Positions 8,057 to 15,577 are shown, counted from the first letter of the stretch. The stretch: DNA of 17,667 nt from JBBKWU01 sp037969035 (GCA_037969035.1 JBBKWU010000017.1:1-17667); one strand, 5' to 3'. Program-made: numbers and translations. The notes: generated from the sequence alone by a model not told the origin.

Positions 8057-9291
8057 CAAAAGATGTGGCTAGCGATGTGGCAATCATTGGCGCAGGGCCT
8101 TCGGGCGCTGTGGCCGCGGGGATTTTATGCAAGAAAGGCTATAGCGTTTGCGTTTTGGAACGACAAACTTTTCCGAGGTTTTCAATTGGTGAAAGCCTAT
8201 TGCCGCAGTGTATGGCTTTCATAGAAGAGGCTGGTATGTTGGATGCTATAAAGGATGCCGAATTTCAGTATAAAGACGGCGCAGATTTTCACTTTCAAGG
8301 GCAAAACTCTTCATTCGAATTCGTGAATAAAAGTACTGAAGGACCCGCGAATACATTCCAAGTTGTCCGCGCGGTTTTCGATGAGATCTTGATTAAAGAA
8401 GCAGAAAAAGGTGGCGCCAATGTTCGTTTCGGCACGAATGTCAATGGTGCAAATTTTTCTGCGCAAGGCGCGGTACTTGATGTCTCTGATGAGCAAGGCG
8501 CGTATAAAATTCAAGCGCAATTTTGTTTGGACGCCAGTGGTTATGGGCGTGTTTTACCGCGCTTGTTGGATCTTGGCATGCCGTCCGACTTTCCCAATAG
8601 AGCATCTTATTTCACGCATATTCAGGACAATATTTCTGATGAATCTTACAACCGCAACCGCATCTTGATTACCGTTCATCCGGACCATAAAGATGTTTGG
8701 TTTTGGTTGATTCCGTTTTCCGCGGGCGTGAGTTCGGTCGGAGTTGTCGGTGCTGACTCTTATTTTACAAAGATGAAAGCGCAAGGCGTGAGCAACGATG
8801 AAATTTTAAAGAGTTATATAAAGCAGGTGCCGTATCTTGATGAACTCTTAGCGGATGCGGTTTTTGATAAGCCTGTGCGAATGATGGAGGGTTATTCAAG
8901 CCGTGTGAGCTCATTACACGGTACATCATTTGCCTTGTTGGGCAATGCGGGAGAATTTCTGGACCCTGTTTTTTCTTCGGGTGTTACCATTGCCATGAAA
9001 TCAGCATCCTTGGCTGCAAACCTTCTGGATAGGCAGTTGCAGGGCGAATCTGTGTGCTGGGAAACGGAGTTTTCACAACCATTGAAGATAGGAGTTGAAA
9101 CATTCCGCGCCTTTGTCGAGAGTTGGTACGATGGAAAGTTGATTGATATTTTCTTTACCAATGGCGCACATAATGCCGCGATTAAACGTCACCTGACATC
9201 AATATTGGCAGGATATGCATGGGACAAAGAAAATCCCTATGTGCAACAACCGCAAAAGCGTTTGAACGCGCTCTATGAGATATGCCAATGA
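8053..9291 (+). CDS. flavin-dependent halogenase-like FAD oxidoreductase
   Basis: A 412-residue FAD enzyme with the dinucleotide-binding motif IIGAGPSGAVAAG (11-23), an acidic residue ending the second strand (LERQ), and GESLLP (46-51). It has the WxWxIP motif as WFWLIP (216-221) and the FxxPxxSxG motif as FLDPVFSSG (302-310). The last two are hallmarks of flavin-dependent halogenases; K74 in YKDGADF lies where the catalytic lysine of phenol/pyrrole halogenases would fall. Related non-halogenating monooxygenases and geranylgeranyl-reductase-like enzymes share the fold, so halogenation is an inference. Its place between apeM and apeN, with ATGA overlaps on both sides, ties it to APE tailoring, for example halogenation of the aryl head as in xanthomonadins. 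A flavin reductase partner is not encoded in the window. Confidence 0.8.
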   Translation: MTKDVASDVAIIGAGPSGAVAAGILCKKGYSVCVLERQTFPRFSIGESLLPQCMAFIEEAGMLDAIKDAEFQYKDGADFHFQGQNSSFEFVNKSTEGPANTFQVVRAVFDEILIKEAEKGGANVRFGTNVNGANFSAQGAVLDVSDEQGAYKIQAQFCLDASGYGRVLPRLLDLGMPSDFPNRASYFTHIQDNISDESYNRNRILITVHPDHKDVWFWLIPFSAGVSSVGVVGADSYFTKMKAQGVSNDEILKSYIKQVPYLDELLADAVFDKPVRMMEGYSSRVSSLHGTSFALLGNAGEFLDPVFSSGVTIAMKSASLAANLLDRQLQGESVCWETEFSQPLKIGVETFRAFVESWYDGKLIDIFFTNGAHNAAIKRHLTSILAGYAWDKENPYVQQPQKRLNALYEICQ

Positions 9292-9860
9292 AATGGTTTT
9301 GTGTTTCCATGATGGTTCTGGTTCTAGCAGGGTGCAGCGGTGCTGCAACCTTAATGTCACCCCCCTCGCTTCTCAAAGCGCCGCTTTCTGCCTCGGATAT
9401 GGGGGGCGCAACGGGAACAATTATTGCAGATCATTATTTTAAATTCGAAAAGGGTGAAACGCACCATAATCTAATTATGCATAGCGAAATTAATGCGAAT
9501 AGCGTCTCTTTGGTCGGACTTTCGGCGTTGGGCGGTGCTGTTTTTGAATGTCGCGCGCAAGGCGGTGTGCAATCATGTGATGTTATGTCGGATGCTATTC
9601 CTGCCGAGCAGTTATTTGAAAACATGCAGATGGTTTTCGCGCCTTTCTCGTCTTTGCAAAACCACATGACGCCGTCTGGTTTTACTGTTGTTGAGGTAGA
9701 GCATAAACGGTTGATCGGGCGCTCAGGAAAGCCTGTGATTGAAATTAGCTATAGCGGCGCAGATATCTGGAACTCTAACATACTGTTTGATAAGAAGGCC
9801 TATGGCTATCAATTCACGCTTAAGCCGTTGTATTTAGAAAGGTCGCCCCATGCCGAGTAA
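9288..9860 (+). CDS. apeN: ApeN-like outer-membrane lipoprotein (DUF3261-like)
   Basis: A 190-residue lipoprotein. The signal sequence ends in the lipobox LAGC with the lipidated cysteine at residue 16, followed by Ser-Gly-Ala, which does not signal inner-membrane retention. The mature part has an ETHHNLIMHSEI segment, a central LVGLSALGGAVFEC block and a C-terminal VVEVEHKRLIGRSGKPVIEI motif, resembling the DUF3261 lipoproteins found beside APE exporters. It probably takes part in delivering or anchoring the pigment at the outer membrane. I chose ATG 9288, which overlaps the preceding TGA as ATGA and starts MKWF; ATG 9282 is two codons upstream. The 3' end overlaps apeO by 11 nt. Confidence 0.8.
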   Translation: MKWFCVSMMVLVLAGCSGAATLMSPPSLLKAPLSASDMGGATGTIIADHYFKFEKGETHHNLIMHSEINANSVSLVGLSALGGAVFECRAQGGVQSCDVMSDAIPAEQLFENMQMVFAPFSSLQNHMTPSGFTVVEVEHKRLIGRSGKPVIEISYSGADIWNSNILFDKKAYGYQFTLKPLYLERSPHAE

Positions 9861-11088
9861 GTCGCAAAATGCATATTATTTGAATGCCATGGGGCTTTGT
9901 TGCAGTGTTGGTAACGATAAAGAAACAGTGTCCCGTATTTTATTCTCGGAACAAGAAACGGCGAAAACCCTACGCCGCTTTTTAACACCTGCTCATGAAT
10001 TCTTGAGTGATAGTAGTTGCTATTACGTGGGGCGTGTCACGGGGGGGCTCCCCGCGCTGCCAGCAGGATTTGAGCGTTATAACAGTCGTAACAACCAAAT
10101 GTTGCTCTTGGCGTTCTCACAAATAGAAGCCGAAGTGCGTGATGCCATTGCGCAATATGGGGCTGATCGCGTGGCGGTAATTTTGGGTACAAGTACATCT
10201 GGAATTGCAGAGGGTGAGGATGCTTTATCATCGCACAGACAGAGCGGCGTCTTTCCTGATGACTACCATTTTGGTGTGCAGGAGGTTTCGGATGGCGCAG
10301 AATTTTTGGTATCTTTTCTTGATCTAACCAATATGGCTGTGACCATTTCAACGGCGTGCAGTTCTAGCGCGAAAGTGTTCTCGCACGCGGCTGAATTAAT
10401 GGATGCAGGTCTTTGTGATGCGGCGATTGTCGGCGGTATTGATAGTCTTTGCCATTTGACGGTGAACGGTTTCCATTCCCTTGGCGCATTGTCGGATAAG
10501 CGCTGTAATCCTTTTAGCCAAAACCGCACGGGGATATCAATAGGGGAAGGCGGTGCGTTATTTTTGATGACCCGTACTCCCGCGCCAATCCGCTTAATGA
10601 GCGTTGGCGAGTCCTCTGATGGCTACAGCATGACGGCTCCCGAACCAAACGGCGCAGGCGCAGAAAATTCGATGCTAAATGCTTTGTCAAAGGCAGGGCT
10701 TGATACTGCTGATATTAGCTATGTGAACCTGCACGGCACAGCCACACCCCATAATGACAGTATGGAATCAAAGGCTGTGGCGCGTGTGTTTGGCGCGGCA
10801 CAGATATGCAGCTCTTCAAAATCAATCATCGGGCACACGCTGGGCGCGGCAGGCGCGACAGAGTTAGCATTGTGCTGGTTAATGCTATCTCCCGCCCACA
10901 ACCCACAGCGTAAAATTTTGCCACATCTTTGGGATGGTGTCCGCGGCGAAGATATCGCGCTTGAAAACTTTGCAAATGTTGGGGATGCGCTTCCTGATGG
11001 TGCGCCTCCTTATATCTTAAGCAATTTTTTCGCGTTCGGCGGCAGTAATGCGTCTGTGATTTTAAAGCAGGAGCGCGAAGATGCCTAA
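9850..11088 (+). CDS. apeO: ApeO: beta-ketoacyl-ACP synthase (chain-extending KS)
   Basis: A 412-residue thiolase-fold condensing enzyme with the complete KS triad: Cys170 in ISTACSSSAKVF, His295 in NLHGTATPHND and His329 in SIIGHTLGAAGATE, with the conserved Lys324. It elongates the aryl-primed chain with malonyl-ACP. In characterised APE systems ApeO pairs with the chain-length factor ApeC as a KS:CLF heterodimer; here ApeC is encoded 4.6 kb downstream, past the apeR terminator. The ribosome site AGAAAGG sits seven bases before ATG 9850 inside the end of apeN, supporting this start. It overlaps apeP by 8 nt. Loss or gain of key residues is not seen. Confidence 0.92.
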   Translation: MPSKSQNAYYLNAMGLCCSVGNDKETVSRILFSEQETAKTLRRFLTPAHEFLSDSSCYYVGRVTGGLPALPAGFERYNSRNNQMLLLAFSQIEAEVRDAIAQYGADRVAVILGTSTSGIAEGEDALSSHRQSGVFPDDYHFGVQEVSDGAEFLVSFLDLTNMAVTISTACSSSAKVFSHAAELMDAGLCDAAIVGGIDSLCHLTVNGFHSLGALSDKRCNPFSQNRTGISIGEGGALFLMTRTPAPIRLMSVGESSDGYSMTAPEPNGAGAENSMLNALSKAGLDTADISYVNLHGTATPHNDSMESKAVARVFGAAQICSSSKSIIGHTLGAAGATELALCWLMLSPAHNPQRKILPHLWDGVRGEDIALENFANVGDALPDGAPPYILSNFFAFGGSNASVILKQEREDA

Positions 11089-11527
11089 GTATCAGCTTGA
11101 AGATTTAGTAAAACACCGCCGTGGCATGCTCTTGATTGACCGCATTGTGTCGCATGATGAAGATAGCGTGACAGCAGAGGTGACCATCACCCCCCAATCA
11201 ACGTTTTTCCAGCAAGACCATGTGCCATCGTGGGTCGGGCTTGAATATGCAGCGCAAACGGTAGCGGCCTTATCAGGCTTGCGGGCAAAAACTAAAAATC
11301 AAGATATGAAAGTCGGTTTGTTGTTAAGTTGTAGGCGGTATCAATGCACGCGCCCACGGTTTGTCGCAGGTGATGTTTTGACGATCCATGCCAAAGAAGA
11401 ATTCAATGACGGCCAAATGGGAGCTTATAATTGCTCAATCCATCAGGGTGCTGAGGAGGTTGCAACCGTGTCGCTTAGTGCCTATATTCCCGAAAGCATA
11501 AATGATTTAACGGTAAGGCCGATTTAA
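11081..11527 (+). CDS. apeP: ApeP: FabZ/FabA-like hotdog dehydratase subunit
   Basis: A 148-residue hotdog protein with the FabZ-like opening HRRGMLLIDRIVSHDEDSV and the central helix WVGLEYAAQTVAALSG. E55 occupies the place of the conserved glutamate of FabZ. The canonical GHFPxxPxxPG loop is missing: the equivalent stretch is FFQQDHVPSWVG, and its histidine (H47) is eight residues before E55 instead of about fourteen. Alone it therefore seems to lack the FabZ catalytic histidine. APE systems use an ApeI:ApeP dehydratase complex, and the ApeI domain of the 1181-2887 gene keeps the histidine but lacks the glutamate. The start is supported by AGGAG at the right spacing, and it overlaps apeO by 8 nt and apeQ by 1 nt. 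Confidence 0.88.
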   Translation: MPKYQLEDLVKHRRGMLLIDRIVSHDEDSVTAEVTITPQSTFFQQDHVPSWVGLEYAAQTVAALSGLRAKTKNQDMKVGLLLSCRRYQCTRPRFVAGDVLTIHAKEEFNDGQMGAYNCSIHQGAEEVATVSLSAYIPESINDLTVRPI

Positions 11528-12264
11528 TGGAACAAGCACGCAGCGTATTGATAACAGGAGCTAGCCGAGGTATTGGCCGCGCGATTGCATTGCGTTTGGC
11601 AGCGCAAGGATTTGATATTGTGTTGAACTTTCGAAGCAAAACAGACGAAGCGGAAAAAGTTGCGCGCACTATTCGGGACATGGGGCGCACGGCGCGTTTG
11701 TTGCCGTATGATATATCTGACCGCGCCGCCTCGTTCAAAGCGATTGAGCAGGACATAGAAGAAAATGGAGCCTATTACGGTGTTGTCTGTAATGCGGGTA
11801 TTTCTAAAGACACAGCGTTTCCTGCGATGACGGGGGAAGAGTGGGATGATGTAATTCATACCAACCTTGATGGTTTTTATAATGTTGTGCAGCCTTGCGT
11901 AATGCCGATGGTGCGTGCCAAGCAAGGCGGGCGGATTGTGACGTTGTCCTCTATTGCGGGCCTTGTCGGAAATCGCGGGCAGGTGAACTACAGCGCGTCA
12001 AAAGCAGGCATTATAGGCGCAACGAAGGCTTTGGCGATTGAGCTAGGCAAGCGCCAAATCACCGTTAATTGCGTCGCGCCAGGGATTATCGAAACCGAAA
12101 TGACAGACGATATTATTGACGACAGAATTATAAAAGAGCTTGTACCGTTAAGGCGCAAAGGCACTGCCGAAGAAGTCGCGGGACTCGTTGGGTTTTTGTT
12201 TTCCGATGATGCGGCGTACATCACGCGACAGGTGATTTCTGTCAACGGAGGTATGATCGGATGA
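11527..12264 (+). CDS. apeQ: ApeQ: 3-ketoacyl-ACP reductase (FabG-like SDR)
   Basis: A 245-residue classical short-chain dehydrogenase with TGASRGIG (10-17) for NADP binding, CNAG (88-91), Asn113, Ser142, and the catalytic YxxxK as Y155 and K159 in NYSASKAG. It ends with the FabG-like ITRQVISVNGGMIG. It reduces the beta-keto group after each condensation, using NADPH as FabG does. Length is typical. Translation probably couples to apeP through a one-base TAATG overlap, and apeR starts in the ATGA overlap at its end. With ApeO, ApeI and ApeP it makes the iterative cycle; no enoyl reductase is present, consistent with a polyene product. Confidence 0.93.
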   Translation: MEQARSVLITGASRGIGRAIALRLAAQGFDIVLNFRSKTDEAEKVARTIRDMGRTARLLPYDISDRAASFKAIEQDIEENGAYYGVVCNAGISKDTAFPAMTGEEWDDVIHTNLDGFYNVVQPCVMPMVRAKQGGRIVTLSSIAGLVGNRGQVNYSASKAGIIGATKALAIELGKRQITVNCVAPGIIETEMTDDIIDDRIIKELVPLRRKGTAEEVAGLVGFLFSDDAAYITRQVISVNGGMIG

Positions 12265-13493
12265 CGAATAAGCGTGTTGTGGTAACAGGCATGGGCGGTC
12301 TTTCGCCGATTGGGAATGACTGGAAAACCGTGAAGGCGAACCTTATCGCCAATAAAAACGGCGTGCGCGTCATGGATGATTGGGCGCAATATGAAGGGCT
12401 ACGCACTCGTTTGGGCGCGCCTGTTGCACCGTACGAATTACCAGAGCATTACACCCGCAAAAGAACACGCAGCATGGGCAAAGTCGCCCTTTTTGCCACC
12501 TTAGCCAGTGAATATGCGCTCGAAGATGCAGGGTTACTTGGTGATGATATTATAACAAGCGGGCAAACGGGTATTGCCTATGGGTCTTCAACGGGAACAC
12601 CAGAATCAATCGGGGATTTTGGCAGGATGCTAATTAATAAATCCGTCGATTCCCTAAACGCTAACAGTTACATCCGCATGATGCCGCACACAACAACATC
12701 AAATATCGGTATTTTCTTCGGAATTACAGGACGCATCATTCCAAGCTCCACAGCCTGTACATCAGGAAGCATAGCGATTGGCTATGCTTACGAAGCCATA
12801 AAATACGGCAAACAAATAGTGATGCTCGCGGGTGGTTCGGAAGAGCTCTGCGCGACAGAGGCGGCGGTCTTTGATATTCTATACGCCACGGAAATCGATA
12901 ACGATAATCCGCATTTATCACCCAAACCCTATGATACTGCCCGAAAAGGGCTTGTGATTGGTGAGGGTGCGGCAACGCTTGTTTTGGAAGAATATGAACA
13001 TGCTGTTACTCGTGGCGCTCGCATTTATGCCGAAATTATCGGCTTTGGCACAAATTCGGATGGTGTTCATGTGACAAACCCTAATCAAAAAACCATGGGT
13101 GGGGCGATGACTTTGGCTTTGGAAGATGCAGGCCTTGCTCCTTCCGATATTGACTATGTGAACGGTCACGGCACGGCGACTGATAGAGGTGACATCGCCG
13201 AAACACACGCAACATATGAAGTTCTGGGCGGTGATGTTCCTTTTTCAGCACTAAAAGGCTATATCGGACATACGCTTGCAGCGGCAGGAGCGTTAGAAGC
13301 GTGGATGAGTCTTAAAATGCTTGGTGAAGGTTGGTTTGCGCCGAATTTGAATCTACAAAATCTTGATGATAAATGCGGCCCTCTAAATTATATCCGTGAT
13401 GAAGCCCTGACTTTACCCGCCGCCAACATTATCATGTCCAATAATTTTGCTTTTGGTGGGGTGAATACGTCCCTTATTTTTAAGAAGATGTAA
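12261..13493 (+). CDS. apeR: ApeR: FabF-like beta-ketoacyl-ACP synthase
   Basis: A 410-residue condensing enzyme with a KAS II-like start (NKRVVVTGMGGLSPIGNDW), active-site Cys166 in STACTSGSIAIG, His303 in NGHGTATDRGD, Lys332 and His337 in KGYIGHTLAAAGALEA, and the glycine-rich end NNFAFGGVNTSLIF. In APE systems ApeR is a second KS distinct from ApeO:ApeC, proposed to act in the first condensations or to support elongation; the sequence alone cannot decide. A clear GGAGG lies before ATG 12261, which also overlaps the apeQ stop as ATGA. It is the last gene of the long operon and its stop codon lies in the right arm of a stem-loop. Confidence 0.92.
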   Translation: MTNKRVVVTGMGGLSPIGNDWKTVKANLIANKNGVRVMDDWAQYEGLRTRLGAPVAPYELPEHYTRKRTRSMGKVALFATLASEYALEDAGLLGDDIITSGQTGIAYGSSTGTPESIGDFGRMLINKSVDSLNANSYIRMMPHTTTSNIGIFFGITGRIIPSSTACTSGSIAIGYAYEAIKYGKQIVMLAGGSEELCATEAAVFDILYATEIDNDNPHLSPKPYDTARKGLVIGEGAATLVLEEYEHAVTRGARIYAEIIGFGTNSDGVHVTNPNQKTMGGAMTLALEDAGLAPSDIDYVNGHGTATDRGDIAETHATYEVLGGDVPFSALKGYIGHTLAAAGALEAWMSLKMLGEGWFAPNLNLQNLDDKCGPLNYIRDEALTLPAANIIMSNNFAFGGVNTSLIFKKM

Positions 13494-13501
13494 GGGACGT
13501 A
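13466..13501 (+). terminator. stem-loop spanning the apeR stop codon
   Basis: The arms TACGTCCCTTA (13466-13476) and TAAGGGACGTA (13491-13501) are perfectly complementary over 11 bp with a 14-nt loop. The right arm begins with the TAA of apeR. It lies between two convergent genes only 15 bp apart. The following AATTTGTTT is only moderately T-rich, so a weak or bidirectional terminator, or an mRNA 3'-end stabiliser, are both possible. Confidence 0.55.
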
Positions 13502-13508
13502 AATTTGT

Positions 13509-13985
13509 TTAGCGCTCAGACTCTACCGCTGTGGTCTCAGGTATGTCATCAACACATTCTTTTTTCAAAAGTTCACAAAGCGCCTGTCGAATAAGTCCTC
13601 TGGGCGTTTTTCTTGCCAATGATGTTCTTAAATTATGCGCGTCCGCAATGGGTATCCCTTTTTTGACATCAAAAAGCTGTATGTCTATGGCAATCATATA
13701 CATCGTTATATCCCACATCCAGCGGTCGGAATAGGTCACAATCGTATCTGCACGCGCAGGTTTGTCTTCGACCTCACCGTATATCGCATCATAACCAAGA
13801 GCATTAAATTCTTCGGCAATGATCTTATTTAACCCCCTTTTATCGGGTTCGAAACGAGCAACATAAATAGTTCCGAGGTTATCTATATCTTGGGATGGAG
13901 CAACATTAGATGAGAGTCTTGTTGCACAGCCACCAAGAAAGACCATAGCCATTAGGGTTGATAAGAGTATTGTTTGTTTAAGCAT
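13509..13985 (-). CDS. small outer-membrane lipoprotein, unknown function
   Basis: A 158-residue predicted lipoprotein. The signal peptide starts MLKQTILLSTLMAMVFLGGC, with the lipobox LGGC and lipidated Cys20. The mature part begins with a Ser/Ala-rich tether, then IYVARFEPDKRGLNKIIAEE, a DTIVTYSDRWMWD motif, and a SLARKTPRGLIRQALCELL segment. This pattern loosely recalls lipoproteins with a DUF4136-like fold, but I do not recognise the family with confidence. A GGAAAGG-type ribosome site precedes the start. It follows another exported-protein gene on the same strand by 22 bp, and the two share a near-identical first 18 bases. It is not a known core APE gene; its placement inside the cluster may be incidental. 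Confidence 0.78.
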   Translation of the reverse strand: MLKQTILLSTLMAMVFLGGCATRLSSNVAPSQDIDNLGTIYVARFEPDKRGLNKIIAEEFNALGYDAIYGEVEDKPARADTIVTYSDRWMWDITMYMIAIDIQLFDVKKGIPIADAHNLRTSLARKTPRGLIRQALCELLKKECVDDIPETTAVESER

Positions 13986-14007
13986 TCTCGTTTCCTTTCC
14001 TTAAATA

Positions 14008-14457
14008 TTAACGTTTTACAACCGTCCCACGTAACGCGACCCCTGCCATAATAGTGCCCGCATGGCATTCAAAATTGGTTGCGCTGCGATATGGCTGTTT
14101 GTCATAGAAGCTTTCGATATCAACAACGGTATTTCCACCTTCTTTAACTGCTCTTTCCTGTAGAGAAATTAATGCGGAGAGCAACACCCAATTACAGGCG
14201 TCTTCATCTTTTTTAAATGCGGAGTTTGTTTTTTTGTTGGAGACATAAGTCCCAATTTCATCAGAATGGCTTGGTGTTTTTTGCCCTGCAAAATATAACG
14301 CAATGTCGGGGTTTAACACTTCTTTTGCCTTCGGGGCTTCAAGCGCAAGCTTTAAAGGAAGGTGGAGCACGTCATCTCCTGCTTTAGCGGTGTGACTGCA
14401 TATCATGGATAAAATCAAAGTCGTAAGAATGGTTAGGAATATTGTTTGTTTAGGCAT
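14008..14457 (-). CDS. small secreted protein with RcsF/DUF4156-like C-terminal region
   Basis: A 149-residue exported protein with a type I signal peptide (hydrophobic core 5-20, likely cleavage after AKA at residue 26). The C-terminal half has two cysteines (C88, C131) and the pattern DACNWVLLSALISLQERAVK, then GGNTVVDIESFYDK, then FECHAGTIMAGVALRGTVVK. Such proteins are often labelled 'excinuclease ATPase subunit' in databases, which is a misnomer: there is no Walker motif here. The ordering, a helix followed by a GGNxVVDI strand and then a cysteine strand, resembles small envelope proteins related to RcsF, DUF4156 or YbjQ folds; this is pattern recall, not proof. GGGA lies six bases before the start, and a good minus-strand promoter lies just upstream. 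Confidence 0.75.
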   Translation of the reverse strand: MPKQTIFLTILTTLILSMICSHTAKAGDDVLHLPLKLALEAPKAKEVLNPDIALYFAGQKTPSHSDEIGTYVSNKKTNSAFKKDEDACNWVLLSALISLQERAVKEGGNTVVDIESFYDKQPYRSATNFECHAGTIMAGVALRGTVVKR

Positions 14458-14482
14458 GTCATTTCCCTTTTAAATTTGTATC

Positions 14483-14511
14483 ATTGTATGGGCAGGTATT
14501 TTCAATTACAA
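14483..14511 (-). promoter_or_regulatory. sigma70-like promoter for the two minus-strand envelope genes
   Basis: On the minus strand TTGTAA (plus coordinates 14506-14511) and TACAAT (14483-14488) are separated by exactly 17 nt. They match the -35 in four and the -10 in five of six positions. The -10 ends 25 nt before the ATG at 14457, leaving a short leader that holds the GGGA ribosome site. The CAATTACAATTG palindrome (14503-14514) overlaps the -35. Confidence 0.45.
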
Positions 14512-14583
14512 TTGCTTTTACTATTTCAAATTTTAGCCGTGCTTTACCCAACGCTAAATTTTTCTATTTTAAAGAGGATTATC

Positions 14584-14967
14584 ATGAAAAAAATATCAGC
14601 CATGCTTTTTACGACGTTATTGCTTGCAAGTGGGTGTTCGACAATTGTGAACGGTACATCGCAGACCGTATTTGTGGAGACCAACACGCACGGCAGCGCG
14701 ACTTGTGATTTGCATGATAGTAAATCGAAATACCAAGTGTCTGCCCCTGGTAATGTGGTTGTGAAACGCGGTGATGGTCCTTTGTATGTTTCTTGTAAAT
14801 CTGCAACGCACACAGGGAACACTGTCGTCGGTGAGGCGCTTGATCCAACTGTTGTATGGGCTGGACATGGCGGTTTCTTGGTGGATTCTATTACAGGTGC
14901 GTATCAGGTTTATCCTGAGCAGATCGTTGTGCCTATGGTACTTGTTCAGACATCAAACCCTCAATAA
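14584..14967 (+). CDS. small lipoprotein resembling proteins mislabelled 'translation initiation factor 2'
   Basis: A 127-residue lipoprotein with signal peptide MKKISAMLFTTLLLASGC and lipobox ASGC (Cys18). The mature N terminus, CSTIVNGTSQTVFVETN, followed by a Cys-containing CDL segment and a VVKRGDGPLYVSCKS strand, is a recurring pattern in small proteobacterial lipoproteins, some wrongly called translation initiation factor 2. Function is unknown; a PEGA-like beta domain is plausible. I chose ATG 14584 because AGAGGA sits seven bases upstream; the open frame extends back to 14446 but that would bury the signal peptide. Its 3' end overlaps the convergent PPTase gene by 35 bp. It is divergent from the two minus-strand envelope genes. 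Confidence 0.75.
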   Translation: MKKISAMLFTTLLLASGCSTIVNGTSQTVFVETNTHGSATCDLHDSKSKYQVSAPGNVVVKRGDGPLYVSCKSATHTGNTVVGEALDPTVVWAGHGGFLVDSITGAYQVYPEQIVVPMVLVQTSNPQ

Positions 14968-15577
14968 CATTTCCTTTTATTTCGATCTTGGCTTGATCCA
15001 GCATTCTGTCTGAGGCAATAGACATGGTGACTGTTTCGACGTGCGGGTTCGCTGCAAAAAACGTTTTTGTGATGATGGTGACGCCATCGGGTAGCGCATT
15101 GATAAAAGAGTGCGCTGAAAAATCATAATTTAATCCACGCCCTAGATATTTGGCATAGGCTTCTTTTTGTGTCCAGAGCTTGAAGAAAAACGCCGCGCGT
15201 TCCTCATCGGTTTCAAAATCCAAATAAGCTTCATTTTCTTGCGAGTGAAAATAATGTGCCATTATGCTGTTCATATTTTTACGGGGACGATGTCTTTCGA
15301 TATCTAGACCAATCTCGTTTTTGGGTGATAGGGCAATAGCCCATAGATCGCCTGTGTGGCTGATATTAAAACGCGCTTCAAGTTCATCGCCTTTAAGCTG
15401 CGGTTTGCCATGCTTGCCAATCGTGAACCCAAGATCTTTTTCTGTGATATTTAGATGCTCGGAAAGCACGCGTGTGCGCATATGTGACGAAAACCTTTTG
15501 ATGTCTTGCGGCGAAGGTGCTTTTATTCCGCTTTCATGGCGAATGTCATAGAGGTGAATAATTGGGTCCTGAGGCAT
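14933..15577 (-). CDS. Sfp-type 4'-phosphopantetheinyl transferase
   Basis: A 214-residue Sfp/Gsp-type PPTase with all diagnostic motifs in order: GKP (57-59), FNISHT (70-75), the Mg-binding GLDIE (90-94, D92 and E94), and LWTQKEAYAK (134-143, W135, K138, E139). It transfers phosphopantetheine from CoA to the conserved serine of carrier proteins and most likely activates the two ACPs encoded from 17233 onward. It is on the opposite strand to the rest of the cluster, divergent from apeC with about 100-120 bp between. Its 3' end overlaps the lipoprotein gene ending at 14967. I leave the ape letter open because I am not certain which one applies to the PPTase. Confidence 0.9.
   Translation of the reverse strand: MPQDPIIHLYDIRHESGIKAPSPQDIKRFSSHMRTRVLSEHLNITEKDLGFTIGKHGKPQLKGDELEARFNISHTGDLWAIALSPKNEIGLDIERHRPRKNMNSIMAHYFHSQENEAYLDFETDEERAAFFFKLWTQKEAYAKYLGRGLNYDFSAHSFINALPDGVTIITKTFFAANPHVETVTMSIASDRMLDQAKIEIKGNVIEGLMSEQVP

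Noticed and set aside
11524..11925. 133-residue minus-strand open frame inside apeQ
   Set aside because: Antisense to a strongly supported SDR gene, Arg/His/Cys-rich composition typical of shadow frames.
11988..12389. 133-residue minus-strand open frame across apeQ and apeR
   Set aside because: Antisense to two genes with full catalytic motifs; no export or domain pattern of its own.
14008..14457. Label 'excinuclease ATPase subunit' for the small secreted protein
   Set aside because: The product has a signal peptide, is 149 residues long and has no nucleotide-binding motif, so the database name does not describe it.
14446..14583. N-terminal extension of the 14584 lipoprotein frame
   Set aside because: It would place 46 extra residues before a perfect signal peptide and lipobox, and it lies over the promoter region of the divergent gene; AGAGGA supports ATG 14584.
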